From Cristatella mucedo (Eukaryota; Bryozoa; Phylactolaemata; Cristatellidae): a DNA stretch of 64,000 nt. The notes beneath the pieces are model-generated. The model saw only the letters and a program-made list of their open reading frames with translations, searched no databases and was not told the origin of the DNA. The position numbers were made by a program, and so were the translations under genes. This document shows positions 46,178 through 58,618 of this stretch, piece after piece. The DNA lies in NCBI GenBank assembly GCA_009760855.2, contig WPIO01000137.1:122001-186000 (forward strand). The letters are read 5' to 3'. Positions within the stretch are counted from its first letter, which is position 1; each line of letters starts with the position of its first letter.

Positions 46178-46322
46178 ACCTAAACCCTTAACACCAAACC
46201 CTAAAAATTCTAAATAATACATTCTGAACGCTAAACCCTATAACTTTAACGCTATACCTTATCCCTAAAAACCCTACGCTCTAAGCCCTAAACCCTAAAA
46301 CCGTAAACCCTAAAACCTAATC
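46178..46322. repeat. Degenerate telomere-like repeat
   Basis: About 145 bases of imperfect CCCTAAA units (AAACCCTAAA, CCCTAAACCCTAAA, CGTAAACCCTAAAACC) with A/T-rich divergent units between. Confidence 0.75.
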
Positions 46323-46492
46323 CATATACCGGGAAATATTCTACCACAGGGGGTAAATGTCCAGGGGAAATGTTCGTACTGCAATGTGAAATTGTCTTAC
46401 TTCGCATTCTGATACAGTACACATCAACTTTAGTCATTTTGTGCTTGCTGTCAATCGGCAAGCTGCTACTAACTACTTGATCGTTCTTCAGG

Positions 46493-46578
46493 TGCAACAA
46501 ATATGAAGTGCCTAGAAAGAGTTTGAGTTTTCTGAGAGTACAATATGTAAAGTTTCAGTATTATTATTATTATTACTG
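46493..46578 (+). mobile_element. LINE B terminal fragment
   Basis: GTGCCTAGAAAGAGTTTGAG block and a TATTATTATTATTATT tail. Confidence 0.6.
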
Positions 46579-46806
46579 CCGGTGCGTTGCTACTGGTGCG
46601 ATTAATGAAGGGCTTTTGATCCGTGATTCTGCTCTTGTGCTTGTTTCGCCATTCTTCAAGCTCACCATGCAGCTGCCTCTTCCGGCGTCTCTCTAGCTCG
46701 GTGTTGCTTTAGATAGCGCCTTTCCTTTCACACTCTGTTGGAAGCGAGGTATTGGTAATTCACAAATTCACATGTACCGGTCAAAAATCTAGATTCCACC
46801 GTCAAT

Positions 46807-47551
46807 TTGTATATTGTAGCCGACTTCCAGGGGTCAAAGGCTATTTACCGCCAAGCTCACCATTCTCCGGCCACACTGCCGCTCGCTATGCTGCTGAGGT
46901 AGGGCAAGACGAGCGGCCGTCAGGTTAAATCTCTTCATAATAACACATGCACAAACAACAGGTGAACTAAACAAGCCTACAGGGAGGTTCCTAAACAAAG
47001 TATACAATAGGGGCACAAGACGACGCAGCAAGTGCGAACAAACGTGTAAGTTGGTCAGTCGGCTTCCACCGTCACGCCGTCGCCGGTTTCAGTCCCACCA
47101 GTACCGGCATACACCGTACAAGACCCGGCTAGCTTAATATTCTGTGATAGACGGAGCAGACGTCCGCAACAGTCAAGAGCTTCCTCCGAAGGACGCCAAC
47201 ACGCGGGGGGGGGGGTCACGAACACGTTACACGGGGAACGCGGAAAATACAAGACTCAATGACGAGGGTGCTATCCACCCCTGCTCGGGCCTTGGTTACT
47301 CGTCGCCTTGCGTGCGTGGCCGCATCGCCGGAGCACGCCTGCAATCATCGCGGTATATAACTTGTCGAGACCGGGAGCCTCCAACACCAAGACTTACTCA
47401 GCCAATTTATCCTACCCAAGAACCCCGGCGACCTCACGTCACGGCACATCAGGCCATGCCGTAGGTCCGACCCCGGCATAGCCGGTGATCCTTACCCTCA
47501 TTATAGCCGCCCAGTCCCAGCCAACCAAACTTTGCCTGGGTACAATCTATT
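46807..47551. mobile_element. Solo-LTR-like repeat, copy 2
   Basis: Same length and orientation as 26825-27571, starting TGTAGCC and ending GGGTACA. Flanks are ATAT (left) and ATCT (right), an imperfect target duplication. It has a G run at about 47206-47214 and TATA-like GGTATATAACTTG. The open frame 47144-47464 has no recognised product. Confidence 0.6.
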
Positions 47552-47559
47552 TAAATGAT

Positions 47560-49940
47560 TTTTCTAGGTAAACTTTACTCAAGTTTGGCCACTTCCTTAA
47601 ATGCAAAGTTACTGCCACTAAGCGAAAGCTGGGAACCACCAGTAGCACTAGCACTCACTCCAGTCGTAGAGCTGGCACTGTGAGCTCTGGAATACCCATA
47701 GCCACCCTTAGGAAAAGCGTCAAGTCAAAAAATATGTTCTGTTTCGTAAGTTCTACCATGCTATGGTATATTTCAATTACGTTAGTGCTCATTGAAGCTA
47801 CATGTGCGATTTTTCAAATAATCTCTGCGTTTGGCAACTTCTGTTTTGTGCATTTATTGTAGATCTATCTACTTTTATTATCATTAATGCCTTACAAAAA
47901 GCTCAATGCTAATGCACTTTCGGGGAGAAAGAAATGGCCTTACAGATTAATGGGCTACAAAGCAACTAGTTAAAGTACCTCTAAGTTATGAGTAATGCTT
48001 ATCTATAGACTGACAGCCGTGAAGACAACAGGTGATCTCAAGTGCTGTTGTACTAATCCCTCCCATTTGCAGCCCAAGGCTATCCATAAAGTTTCTTATC
48101 CACCAACATATACTCGATTTACCTGTTGATTTCTTATACTCTGGCCAGTGGTAGCTAGCATAGTTGGCATTCATGACCGAGATATGGCCACATCATAAGA
48201 TATACATGCAGTCTTTAGTTTACAGGTTTATGAGAATATAAGCTTTCGATTGTTCCACATACACGTCACGAATATTTTTATAGAGTCTTAACTCTGTCTG
48301 TGACGCAATGAAAGAACATGGGATCTTCCTAATTCAATTTTGCTAAAATGAAGAGCTTACTCCTTAACTTATTGCGCCGTTATTGCCCTTCATGCAAGGT
48401 AACTTCGACGATGATTGTTTCATTTAGAATAGTGAGAATCATAGCTGAGAAGCTGTGTAATATTATGTTTGTACACTTTTGACCATTAGTATTTGCTCAT
48501 TATTCATCAAATCAACTCATAAATGAGTGCAACGTAATCAATCGCCAACCCACTAACATATAATGGTGATCAACTTCATAGAATGTAACGGTGCCAGGTA
48601 ATGATCGTTTGTTATCTTAGCTTTTAGCGTTACCAATCCAAGAGCCTTGTATTATGACTGTCGTTTAAAAGCTCATTGCTTTGTTAGAATTACATTTAAA
48701 TTAGTTTTAAAATAAACAAAGCTGCATTGTTCTGATCTTAATTTCAGAAATACCAAATCATTAAAAATATTGTGGATTAAGAATGTGCGATTTATTTAGA
48801 ATACTGAAACCTAAATGTTTAGATGTTCTAATAACTGGCCGAATTTTGAGAAGAACATACCACTTATTTACACAATATTCAGCTTAAGCTAGAATTTGGG
48901 ATGTTACTTTAAGTGTTGCAATAAGGTATATGAAAAGGTTAGGTAACTTTAATGTCGCTGAATAAGCGAAAGCATTCGAGTGCTTTTACGTTAAGGATTC
49001 TGAAGAATTTCGGCATCAAAGTGCTGCTGAAACCAGAAATAGGAAAATTGTAAAAGCAACAAAACGTGGTACAGCTTAACAGCACTGCAAATGGGTTAGC
49101 CCAGAACAAGTATTCCGTCAGTGGCAGCCGTAAAAACTAGAGTGAAACTGCCTAAGTCAAAATGATGGTCTGAACGGGAAGTTTTTTTGATGAGTATTTT
49201 GAACTTTAAGCATCACTCCCCTACCAAAGAGCTTGTTAGATGCCACTTTCTCGTGGAAAAAGCATTGTGTGGAGTCCTTTTCGTAGCGTTCGTCTTACAA
49301 TCCACATTGCTTGATTGTGCATATGCCCTTGCGTTTAGACGAACGGTGAATGTGTGTAGAGAAGTAAGTATTGGTTCTCTCCCTAACGTCTTGAGTTCAT
49401 CGTAGGTGTCTTGCCACACAAGAACGGACTCAAGCCAGCTGTACACTAGTAATACTGCAACTTTGTGAAGTTTGAATGCAGGAATGAACTACAGATGCAC
49501 TGCCAAAGCATTGCTAACCAACAATTATACTGAACTGTATTCATCGCAAGTTTATATTCGTAAGTTTTTAGTTATCAGTTTTCATTCTTAATTGGTGTAG
49601 CTGTAATGTGGGTGATATTTCTTCGTTTTGGTTTAATATTTGAAGTGATTTTGGATCTCAGAAGATCGTTGCAAATGCATTAGGTTTATTGTTTCAGGTA
49701 TCATATAATGTTCGATATATACGAAAGGTGCATGCTAGGTATAAATGCTGGTGTGCTGTCAGGCGGAACATTTTGGACTTTGTTTGGCTGCGCCCTGCCT
49801 GCTTCGCGTAAGCATGCCAATTTTTTGCAGCCATTCTCAAAGAACAATTACAGATGTTTGAGTATCTGATGCTGTACTTCTGAAAATTGTTAAAAATGAC
49901 GATTGCAATGAAATACATAATAAAATTGCGCTTGCATTAA
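47560..49940. other. No confirmed gene
   Basis: Short frames include a Ser/Thr- and basic-rich one ending at a GTAAGT near 47730, and 49187-49405 with a GTAAGT near 49360. Neither fits the receptor's phase 1-1 requirement convincingly. Confidence 0.35.
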
Positions 49941-49947
49941 AGTGCAA

Positions 49948-50068
49948 TTTGTCTTAGTCTGCAACTCCACAAATCCATATACTATGTGGGTGTGACCTAG
50001 TTAAATCTGTGTATATCAAACACATAGTTTAAGAAGCTTTCGGTACACGTTCGGTAGCCAACAGACTT
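49948..50068 (-). mobile_element. LINE A terminal fragment
   Basis: Contains CTGCAACTCCACAAATCC and GTTCGGTAGCCAACAGACTT, the reverse of the family A 3' UTR. Confidence 0.7.
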
Positions 50069-50245
50069 AATTGCATGCTGATCCTTTGCATGTCACCCTA
50101 ACCATGTTATTCATGTTGTTTGTGAAGCATGATATTACTCACCATTCAATTGAATTTCTCTTTGCATCAAATGTAAAGCGCCTAGAAAGAGAATGAGTTC
50201 TCTGAGGGCGCTTTATCAAGTTCGCTAGTGTTATTATTATTATTA
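50069..50245 (+). mobile_element. LINE B 3' UTR fragment
   Basis: GCATGCTGATCCTTTGCATG to the terminal hairpin (50174-50213) and an ATTATTATTATTA tail. It directly abuts the LINE A fragment in the opposite orientation. Confidence 0.8.
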
Positions 50246-50249
50246 ACTT

Positions 50250-50565
50250 AGAATATCACACCGTTATTGGTGCAGAACTTTGTCCGATATTTCGTTCTTT
50301 CTTATTATACTCTTCATACCTCAAGTTCTGGGAAAAGATATTTCCTGCCTGGCCTGATATAAGGCCGATCTTTAGATCGAGGCTTAGACCATTGCATAAG
50401 GCCTCCACTGTACCTTTGACTTAATTTTGATTTCGGATTCCCTCTCTTACTAATATTAATAATAATGCTCTTGAATCAAATTATCTGTAATCCTAGATAT
50501 GCATACAAAATGTATCCAACCAATTCATTCACAAAATCCTATTGTGGCAAATATGCAGAGCGGAA
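50250..50565. other. No recognised gene
   Basis: AT-rich intron sequence. Confidence 0.35.
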
Positions 50566-50569
50566 TTCA

Positions 50570-50680
50570 CGTAATAATAATAATACATTTGCATTGGGCC
50601 CTCACGAAATGTAATATCATTCTAGACGCTTAACGTTTACTGCACAGAAAGCTTGATCGAATGGTTAGTATCTGTCGTTA
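50570..50680 (-). mobile_element. LINE B terminal remnant
   Basis: An AATAATAATAATACATTTG tail with decayed GGGCCCTCACGAAATG block and TCGAATGGTTAGT. Confidence 0.55.
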
Positions 50681-50689
50681 TTGATACCT

Positions 50690-51505
50690 ATTAGTTACTT
50701 CTGCTTTAAAGCCTGCCATCCCCTGACTTATTATGGCTTCACTGCTAATGCACGAAGACTCCTATCACTCACAACATACTTGCCAGACCCTGCGAAACTT
50801 TCTTATAGGCTTATGTTGTCGTGACTCTATGTGTTCTATCATAGGCTGCTGGACATGCTTACTTGCTAGCAAAGGTAAACTGCTTAGGTAAAAATTCAGT
50901 TTCTTTCTGGTGCAATATAAATTTTGTGTTGCTATTTTAACTAATAACTTTTCAAACGCTGCCATCTGTATGGTCAGTGCCATGGTAAATTCTTTCGTAT
51001 ACGATAGGCAGGTTTAGCTAGCCCTGGTTTAAGGTTATCAGTTTGTATTTTGACCGTAGTGGGTTAGAAATTACTTGCTTACAGGCATCTACAACTTTTA
51101 CCACTTGAGGTTGGGTCCACCGCGTCACGGAGGTGTTAGATATACCCGCGACTAATATTCTGATTATCATTTATTGTCGTGCGTACCTATTATCGTATCG
51201 TTATCGTCATTCAAATGCATTCCTAGAAGTTTTTGCTGCTGCTAAGATCCAATAATTATGCATTAACAAAAAAGTATCGCTAAGCTCAGACTGGGAAAGG
51301 ATTTGAAAACCTACTCGTTTGTCTGGAGCTGCTAACTGAGAACTCGCACGTTTGGTATTGCTAAGATTGTCTTGAACCTCTTAGCATGTTCTCCGTCAAT
51401 CTTTACCCTAAAACTTTCTAACTTAGCGTTTTTCAGGCCTGCTAAAACTGCGGCACCCTAACTTAACACTTGCCATTGGAACCCTCACTGAATGTGCAAT
51501 AAACC
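50690..51505. other. No recognised gene
   Basis: A 72-codon minus frame (50983-50765) has no family signature. Confidence 0.35.
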
Positions 51506-51514
51506 CTTACGTTT

Positions 51515-51690
51515 AGCCGTAATAGATCACTAGGTAAGATGGTTGCTTATCATGACCTAGGCCTCGAGGTCGTGGGTTCGAATCCTGTGGTTGGCAATCC
51601 TTTATCGCCACTACAAGTGGTGGAGATAGCCGCAAAGGCTCTTTGCCGTCGCTAAACAAAAACAGGCTGTTAAATCAGCTAGGATTTTTT
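51515..51690 (+). mobile_element. SINE1 copy (forward)
   Basis: Best SINE1 copy: tRNA-like head ending in the B box GTGGGTTCGAATCCTG, then GCCACTACAAGTGGTGGAGA and AGCCGCAAAGGCTCTTTG (two small hairpins), GCTAAACAAAAACAGGC, and a T-rich end. Confidence 0.7.
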
Positions 51691-51727
51691 TTCATTATCA
51701 ACAAGCTTGCTTCTGAAGAAAATAGCC

Positions 51728-51905
51728 TAGACTGCTCACCTGACTCTGCTATGCTACCCACTTTCTCGTTGTTGAGTGAAATTAAGTCTGTTAGCTACAT
51801 AATGCGTACCGAAAGCCACTTAGGCCTTGAATGTGCTGTAAACAACTCTCCTGCCTAACTTCCACATAGTCTTTTTGGCTTTGTGGAGGTACAGACAGAG
51901 ATACA
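51728..51905 (+). mobile_element. LINE A terminal fragment
   Basis: CTGACTCTGCTATGCTACCC to GTACAGACAGAGATACATGG, the family A 3' UTR, lying just after SINE1. Confidence 0.75.
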
Positions 51906-51909
51906 TGGA

Positions 51910-53520
51910 CCTGCATGCCTTGACCAAAACGTCTCGACAATCGGTAAACCTTTCAGACATTTGCCATATCGCTAAAAACGCATCACGACAACCTACTTCT
52001 TCTCTCAAGCTCCTATATAAATTAAAATTAAAGGCAGAGTTGCAGCTATTATATGTTTGTCATTCAAATTCAGTTTGTTTGGAGGCCCCTCAAAAAAGAA
52101 ATTAACTAAAAGAACTTCACCAAAAACTTGCCATTTACAAATCAAATTTCAACTGCTAAAAGATGTGTCTTTTTCATGTACCTCAAAATGTTATTTGTTG
52201 CTACTACATTTTGATTTTCAATGCATTTGACTAAAACAGCTCTGGTCACCTACCGACTTTGTGTCATGGCATGCAGTTACTTAACAACCTTTAATAAGAA
52301 GTTAAAAACGCACCTACCTATCACATTCATATCAAGTTCTCTGATTTGGGAAAACAAAATACATCGGTTTTATTATTATTATTGTTTAGCCTGTTCTAAT
52401 CTCAAAAGTCGTCTGCAGATCGACAAGAATATGAGTGCTAAAGTTATAAGCTTTTTCTTGTATTGTGCTTCTCTTTATTCATATGGCTCTCAGCATATTT
52501 AACGATATTTCCCATGGCAATCTTATCACTGCTCATTGCAGATGACTGGGCTTGCCAAGGTAAATTCTTCAGTTAACCTCAGCCTGTTCTAATTTTGATC
52601 AGAACTCGGCTTTTCGTTCACTAAATAAAGATAGGATATCACACTTCTCACGATTCAGGCAGATGGTTATAAGCTTTTGCAAGAAATACACTGAAAACGA
52701 CTACGACGGCTTGAGATGATGAATCAACTTACTCCCACTCTCTTTCACAAGGATGTGCTTTTTTTGAAACATCTTAGCCAAGGGCTGTATACCATAAAGA
52801 ATAAAGAGAGGCACTTTAAGGGCTTCTGTAAAAAGACAAAAGTTTGCTTTATGGCCGAAGATGTAGAACCTACTCTCATCTTGCAGCCTTTTGAATGGCC
52901 ATATTTTGCTATTTCAGAACAAATACATTTCAGGTTTCGTAAATTAGCTGCTCTTTCTGACAAAATGCAAGCCATAAGATGTCAACTAGGTTTTTGAGTT
53001 GTAGAAGGTTAATTTCGAGTAAACCCGCAGAAATGGTTGCATGAAAAATGAGCGGCATATTTGCTATTTTTCCCATGTTATATCTGAATCAGTATGAAAT
53101 GTCTGGCAACACTGACGGAAACATTTATGTTAGCTAATGCTGGATGTACTACCAGGTTGCATTTCTTAGTCGATAACCCGGAGCCTTTCTCACTCATTCA
53201 ATTTTGCTTGTTTGTCTTGTTTCATATTCCTATGTGGGCACATTAAGTATGTGGCCATGATGCTCCTTTAGTAATTTAGCCTTGATTGACTAGCCAGAAA
53301 TTTGCTACGACAGCCTATCCGGAAATGAGTCTAAATAGTCGAGTTCCCAAGGACTAACTTACGTCTGATTGTTTGGTGCTCGATGTTCGATAAAGTGGAG
53401 ACATTTTTTAACTATTCGTAGTATGAAAACTGTGTGCAGTGCAGCATTAACGATAATTTGAAAGCAATTGGGTTAGCATGCCTTCAACAAACGCATGTCT
53501 CCTTTCTTATGTATACTTTC
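51910..53520. other. End of the 20.7-kb intron, no recognised feature
   Basis: Overlapping frames at 52716-52997 (+) and 52975-52745 (-) show no family signature. Confidence 0.35.
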
Positions 53521-53522
53521 AG

Positions 53523-53634
53523 CTAATCCACCCCTCCTTTCTTTAACCGAGAATGTATATGCCATTATCGGCATGAGTGCTGGTGGTGCTTTACTAGTGA
53601 TTCTCATCGTTATCACCATCGTCTGCATCCGAAG
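53523..53634 (+). CDS. Receptor exon: juxtamembrane segment and transmembrane helix
   Basis: A 112-base exon, phase 1 in and phase 2 out, between a TACTTTCAG acceptor and GTATGT donor. It encodes a proline-containing stalk (NPPLLSLTENV), then a hydrophobic span of about 22 residues with a small-residue GMSAGGALL start and an ILIVITIV core, ending in a basic stop-transfer CIRR. This is a typical single-pass type I transmembrane helix, and the GxxxxGG small-residue patch could favour helix packing. It joins to the tail exon at 55015 across a phase 2 arginine codon. The preceding intron is 20.7 kb and holds LINE, SINE and solo-LTR copies. Confidence 0.8.
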
Positions 53635-53639
53635 GTATG

Positions 53640-55010
53640 TTCCTCTTTGCTGTGGGATATTGTAATTGGTTTTCTCAATGAAAACGGTGTGCGACTGTAC
53701 CTGCGAACCTTATGCATAACCGTGCTATGAAGGAGCCGCATCCATTCTTGATCGCACCAATTTGTTGCTTCATTCGCTTAGGCTAATGTCCAGTAGCCCG
53801 GTTAAAGATTTAGCAAGAGTGATATTTTAATAAAAAAGCCTCTTTCCTTTCTGCAGTTAGAAAACCTCCTGGATGAATCCACCATTTGAATATACAAAGT
53901 TGTTGAACAGCTTGAAAGAGTGACGAGAGTTAGACAGAGGCTTAAGTGCATGAAGTCTCGTGAAAAGGTGCACATTTCTTATCTTTCAGTATCGAACCAG
54001 CTATCTTTAAAAAACATGCGCAAGTTACACTGCCAACCATTTTCACATGCTATACTCGATCGCGATTTGAGGAACTTTACATTTGAATCATGGATTACCA
54101 ATGCCAGGTTAGTTTTAGGTTAGTTACGTTAGTTAATAGGTTTGCAAAACCATCATCACTTCATTAGCATTCGGTAACACAAAGTAGCTGACGAGAGTAT
54201 TTAGCTGAGAGTAATGATTTCTAAATATTGTAAAGAACTGTCCTGCAACTGATTAGATGATTACCATTTATTAGAGCATCTGCTACTTAGACAGGGCTAC
54301 GCCCAAGGCACCCACACTGACAACTGTCGTACCTGACTTACTGTGAAAGAAGAATTGGGTATTTTGTATGGAAATCAATATGCCGCGCTACGATTATTAC
54401 ATGTGGTCTGTCTCATTTGCTATGTACATAGTCTTCTATTGCTAATGATCAAGAGCTGTTGAAAGCCTAAGTAAAACCGGCCGTAGCCACTAGCGGCAGC
54501 ACAGAGTTGCTTGTGACGCTCATTTATCGATTTTGAACACGAAGCTGCCTATTTTTGTAAGCCGCATTAAGCTGAAGGCATGACATTGCAGTGAGCCTTA
54601 TAGTCTGCTTGCAAAAGTGTGTGCATCGTGATATTTGACAATAGAAGGAAATGTACGCTTATGCTTGCTATACTGTAGGCCTGCTCATTTAACTATCGAA
54701 CCTCACAGCAAATATTATCAGTCACGACTAGGAACATTATTATCATGCCATTGCACCACTGTTTTAGCTAGACAGGCCGAAAGTCGGTCAAAGCTTCTTT
54801 GGCTGTCAGTTATTTTCCGCCATCAAACAGCGGCTATGTCCTTTATTTTTGTAACAATCTTTTTTACTGCATCTTTCGTAGTAATTGTGACTGCAGCGTT
54901 CTAACGAAACCCCTTCCTCAGTGTAAACTGCTCGTACTGGCGCTTAGTGCGATCGTTTTACTGCCTTTGCTGGGATCTCTGTTGATTACCAAACTCTTGC
55001 TTTATTCTAA
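53640..55010. other. Receptor intron, no recognised feature
   Basis: The frame 53920-54123 is basic and unrecognised. It ends in the T-rich stretch before exon 55015. Confidence 0.35.
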
Positions 55011-55014
55011 ATAG

Positions 55015-55091
55015 AAGAAAAACTGAGGCTAGCATCAACGCCAATGATCCATTCGCTGCTTTAACATTGACGCAGCGCTCAAAAAGCAAAG
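55015..55091 (+). CDS. Receptor exon: basic cytoplasmic tail
   Basis: A 77-base exon, phase 2 in and phase 1 out, with acceptor AAATAG and donor GTGAGT. It continues the membrane exon as an Arg/Lys-rich stop-transfer run (RRKTEAS), then NANDPFAALTL and a second basic patch QRSKSK. The DPF tripeptide matches the short motif bound by the AP2 alpha-adaptin appendage, which would fit endocytosis; this is inference from three residues. The exon is identified mainly by exact phase agreement with both neighbours and by the charge pattern expected just inside the membrane. Confidence 0.7.
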
Positions 55092-55239
55092 GTGAGTAGA
55101 AGCTCATGAGCATTTAGCATATTTAGCTCTTCATGAACTGTTTTTTTTATCTTGATGATGAGATACTTGTTAGTAACGCTGCTTGCAGCTCCTCTTCAAT
55201 GGTCTTATCAATTTAAGGCAAGTGCTTTGAGTGAGCTTG

Positions 55240-55608
55240 ACTGAAATCTCGTATGCTCCCACAGCCTGGAACTCCCTCCCGACCTGCATCAGAACATCCC
55301 CTGACCTGACCACATTTAAAAGAAACTTAAAAACATATCTATTTAGGACAGCATTTAGTGGGTCCTTGTGATTCGTCCTCGATGTGCTTATGCGTGCTGA
55401 CACTGTTTATGCTGCCACTAACCACATTTGCATGCTGACCCAGTGCATGTAACCCCTAACCATGTTATTCATTTTGTTTGTTTTTCAAGCATGATTTTAC
55501 TTACTATTCTATTGCGTATCACTTTGCAGCAAATGTAAAGCGCCTAGAAAGAGATTAAGTTCTCTGAGGGCGCTTTATCAAGTGCAATATTATTATTATT
55601 ATTATTAA
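55240..55608 (+). mobile_element. LINE B 3' end, well preserved
   Basis: Encodes YAPTAWNSLPTC-like C-terminus, then the 3' UTR and terminal hairpin (55538-55577): AAAGCGCC pairs with GGCGCTTT and AGAGA with TCTCT around TTAAGT. A TATTATTATTATT tail follows. Confidence 0.85.
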
Positions 55609-55609
55609 A

Positions 55610-57080
55610 TCTCCATAATTACCTTTACAGATGTAATACGTTATATTAAAGCTAAAAATATGACACGTATTCTTAGTATAAGTATAACAACTTGGAACCT
55701 GCACATGTAGCTTCTACTGATCTTTTTGAAAAGCTCTGACTGCAGCATCAAAGCTTTGCTTGCAAGCTCAGCTCTCACTATTCCGAGCCTAAAATAGTTG
55801 TATCTAGTGGTATTTTCTCGGCACCCCGGCTACGACTACTCTAGACAGGTTTATTAGTACTTGGGTGGAGCTGCAGACACAGTTTAGGAAATATTTGAGA
55901 TTTTAGACGCTGGTCTAGATGACTGCAGCCGAACTGGCAAGTCAACAAAGCACAGCCTGATAGGGAAATATAACTTAGAAGTACGACAAAACAAGAGTGC
56001 AGAAGGATCTCAAACTGAGTTATGGAACTTTAGCGTTGATGTGCTGCTCAATTAGGAGCATTTGGACGTCTATGAGTTTCCGTATTGTGGCATTTGTGGT
56101 CTTTACGATAGACAAGCCTAGCTGTAGGTATTTGCAAACTTGAGTATCCCATTACACTAATCGGTAGACCATCAACCAACAAATCATAGATAATTGGACA
56201 GGCTATCAAGCATTCATTGACCAGCTTGCTTTGGGTCTCCTTTTTTATCTAGGCTCCATATCACGAAATGGTATCTCTACTAATTAAATCAAGTACGTCC
56301 TTCTATCTATCCTTAACGTGGCAAGATGGCACGCTTCCACTATGCAGCGAAGCTTTGCCTTCCGTGAACGAACTAGTATGACTCTGCAAAACGAGCCCAC
56401 AAGCAGTGCTGCTCGTAAAGACAGAAGTAGGCATAATTAATTGTTTTGATTGGGTAGCCATATAACGGAAAGTATTTCAGAACCAGACTCGCTGTTGGTG
56501 TGTACAAGCTTTACGAGATATGTGGTAGACCTCATTATGACGGCTATGCTTTCTGATTTCAAATTTACTTGAGGTTTGCATACAAATTTTAAAATGAACG
56601 GATTTTTATGTTTATTAAGCAGAAAAGGTTTCCTGGAATCCAAGTACAAATGTTACCTATGCTTGAAAAAATTTTGAGAATTGAACAAGTTGGAATGCCC
56701 GGAAAGGTCAAAGCAAAGGTTTCCATGCTTGTTAAATGCTCTGACATGTAAGTCTTTATTGAGCTTGGCTATTGCATCGTCAAGAGGGAGAGAATAAATT
56801 GTGTAAAATAGCAGTCACAAAATAGATGACTGATTTTTTTTTAATGCTTAAATGGTCCACGGATTACCCGTGAATGTTGACGTTAGTACACTATTGTCTC
56901 ACACTGCGATAGGAACTTGATTATTGCAGTGCTGTGGTGTCAATGCCAAGAGAGCAGGTGGGCATTCAAGTAGCACTCCATTATTCATGGCAATCAAAAG
57001 CTATTAAGGGAAGCAGTGGGCATAAGCAATAGACTCGACGTGAGTTAGGGTTTCTTACGATGTCTCACATTACTGTAAGC
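55610..57080. other. No recognised gene
   Basis: AT-rich intron sequence with short frames only. Confidence 0.4.
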
Positions 57081-57084
57081 TCTT

Positions 57085-57430
57085 GAAGTGTGCTCCCAAA
57101 GTCTGGAAGTAACTCCCGAATGAAGTCATGCAATCCTCCTCCGACTTGACGACGTTTAAAAAGAAGCTGAACATCAACTATTGATCACAGCATTTCTTGG
57201 GTCCATGTGGTTCTCCTTTGATGTTCATATGTGCTGACACTGTGCATGCTGCCATTAATAGTATATGCAAGTTCTCACTGTATATTTTACCTCTGACCAT
57301 ATTGCGCTTGCTGGCGATGTGCACGATTGTGCACAATTCGAGTAACTATTTGAGCAGGCGTTCTACGCAGCAATTGTTAAGTACCTAGAAATAAATCCGG
57401 TTCCCTGATGGTTATATACTCATTTTTACT
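57085..57430 (+). mobile_element. LINE B 3' remnant
   Basis: GTGCTCCCAAAGTCTGGAAG, AGCATTTCTTGGGTCCATG and a decayed terminal block near 57380. Confidence 0.65.
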
Positions 57431-57569
57431 GTTGTAATTAACAGCTTAAGTTTTAAAGTAGCAGCTCAGCCAATCATCTCAGCTAAAATCGATTATAGAC
57501 TGATTATTTAGTTATTCAAGTTCAGTGCCGATTTTCTCGACTTCCCTAATCAGACTAAGCTAGTGTAAT

Positions 57570-58618
57570 GTATCTCCGTCGGTAACTCCACAAAGTCAAA
57601 AAGACCATGTGAGTGTTACGCAGGAGAGTTTTGTATAGCTCACTCACAGCCTAAGCGGCTTTCGGTACCCATTCGGTAGCCAACAGACTTCGTCTCACGC
57701 AACAAAGAGAAAGTGGGAAACATAGAAGAGTTAGGAGAACAGTTGAGGTAGTGAGTAGCATAGAAGTAGCAGTTCAGGACCGCTGGAAAAGATGTGCCAT
57801 AGTGGGCAGTTGGAGAGTAGATGTCGTTGCGTAAGAATTGTGGAAGCCAGTCCCACAGCCTAGGACCTGCAGAGCTAAAGCTTCTGTCTCCAACGGTCTT
57901 GAAGCAGAGGAATGGGGCAGCTAATTTATTGTCCAGACAGGACCTGAGGGCGCGAACAGGCTGAAATTGATGCAGCAGTTCAGCTAGGTACGAAGGAGCC
58001 AAGCCGTGGCGGACCTTGTGGGTCAGAGTAAGAACTTTGCTCCGTATCCTTTTCTCAACCGGCAAGCATCCTAGCTCTTTCAGCAAAGGCGACACGTGCT
58101 CGAACCACTGGGATTTGAAAACCTGCCTTGCAGCCATATTCATAGTCCTCTGTAGTGGCATAATAGCTTTGTTTGGCAGCCCAGCCATAAGGGAATTACA
58201 ATAATCAAGCCGAGACAGAACAAAAGAGCTAGTTAAATTTTTTACAAGCCACTGTGGGAGACAGCTTCTAATCTTGGATACGGATTTGACGTGATGGCTA
58301 GCTGTAGAGGCAGTCTTCTGAATGAAGCTTTTGAAATTGAGGCAGCTGTCGAACACGACACCTAGATTACGAGCACGTGGTGAAGGTCGCACAATAACAT
58401 CACCTATTAGAACAGCAAAGCCTTTTAATCCAGCCACACGCTGAGGCTGTCCTATGAGAAGCAGTTCGGTTTTATCTTCATTTAATTTCAGGAAGTTTTC
58501 CGACATCCAGGATCGAATATCGGCAAGGTAAGCATTCAGTTTCTCAGTTGCTGCAGCAGATTCCGACGGTTTAAATGACAAATACAACTGAGTATCGTCA
58601 GCATAGAAGTAATATCCT
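57570..58618 (-). mobile_element. LINE A copy, 3' third, intact C-terminal frame
   Basis: The minus frame from the truncation at 58618 to 57640 is uninterrupted and encodes the end of RT: YADDTQLYLSFKPSE, WMSENFLKLNEDKTELLLIG, ARNLGVVFDSCLNFKSF, LSRLDYCNSLMAGLP, and GDRSFSSAGPRLWDWL. The family A 3' UTR follows to about 57570. It is close in sequence to 61745-62795 on the other strand, so both are probably recent. It lacks the endonuclease and the front of RT, so it cannot move by itself. Confidence 0.9.

Noticed and set aside
47560-47735. Ser/Thr- and Lys/Arg-rich frame ending at a GTAAGT, considered as a receptor exon
   Set aside because: It ends in phase 0, which does not fit between the phase-1 neighbours, and it shows no family signature.
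49187-49405. 72-codon frame with a GTAAGT at about 49360
   Set aside because: No recognisable domain and no good acceptor in phase.
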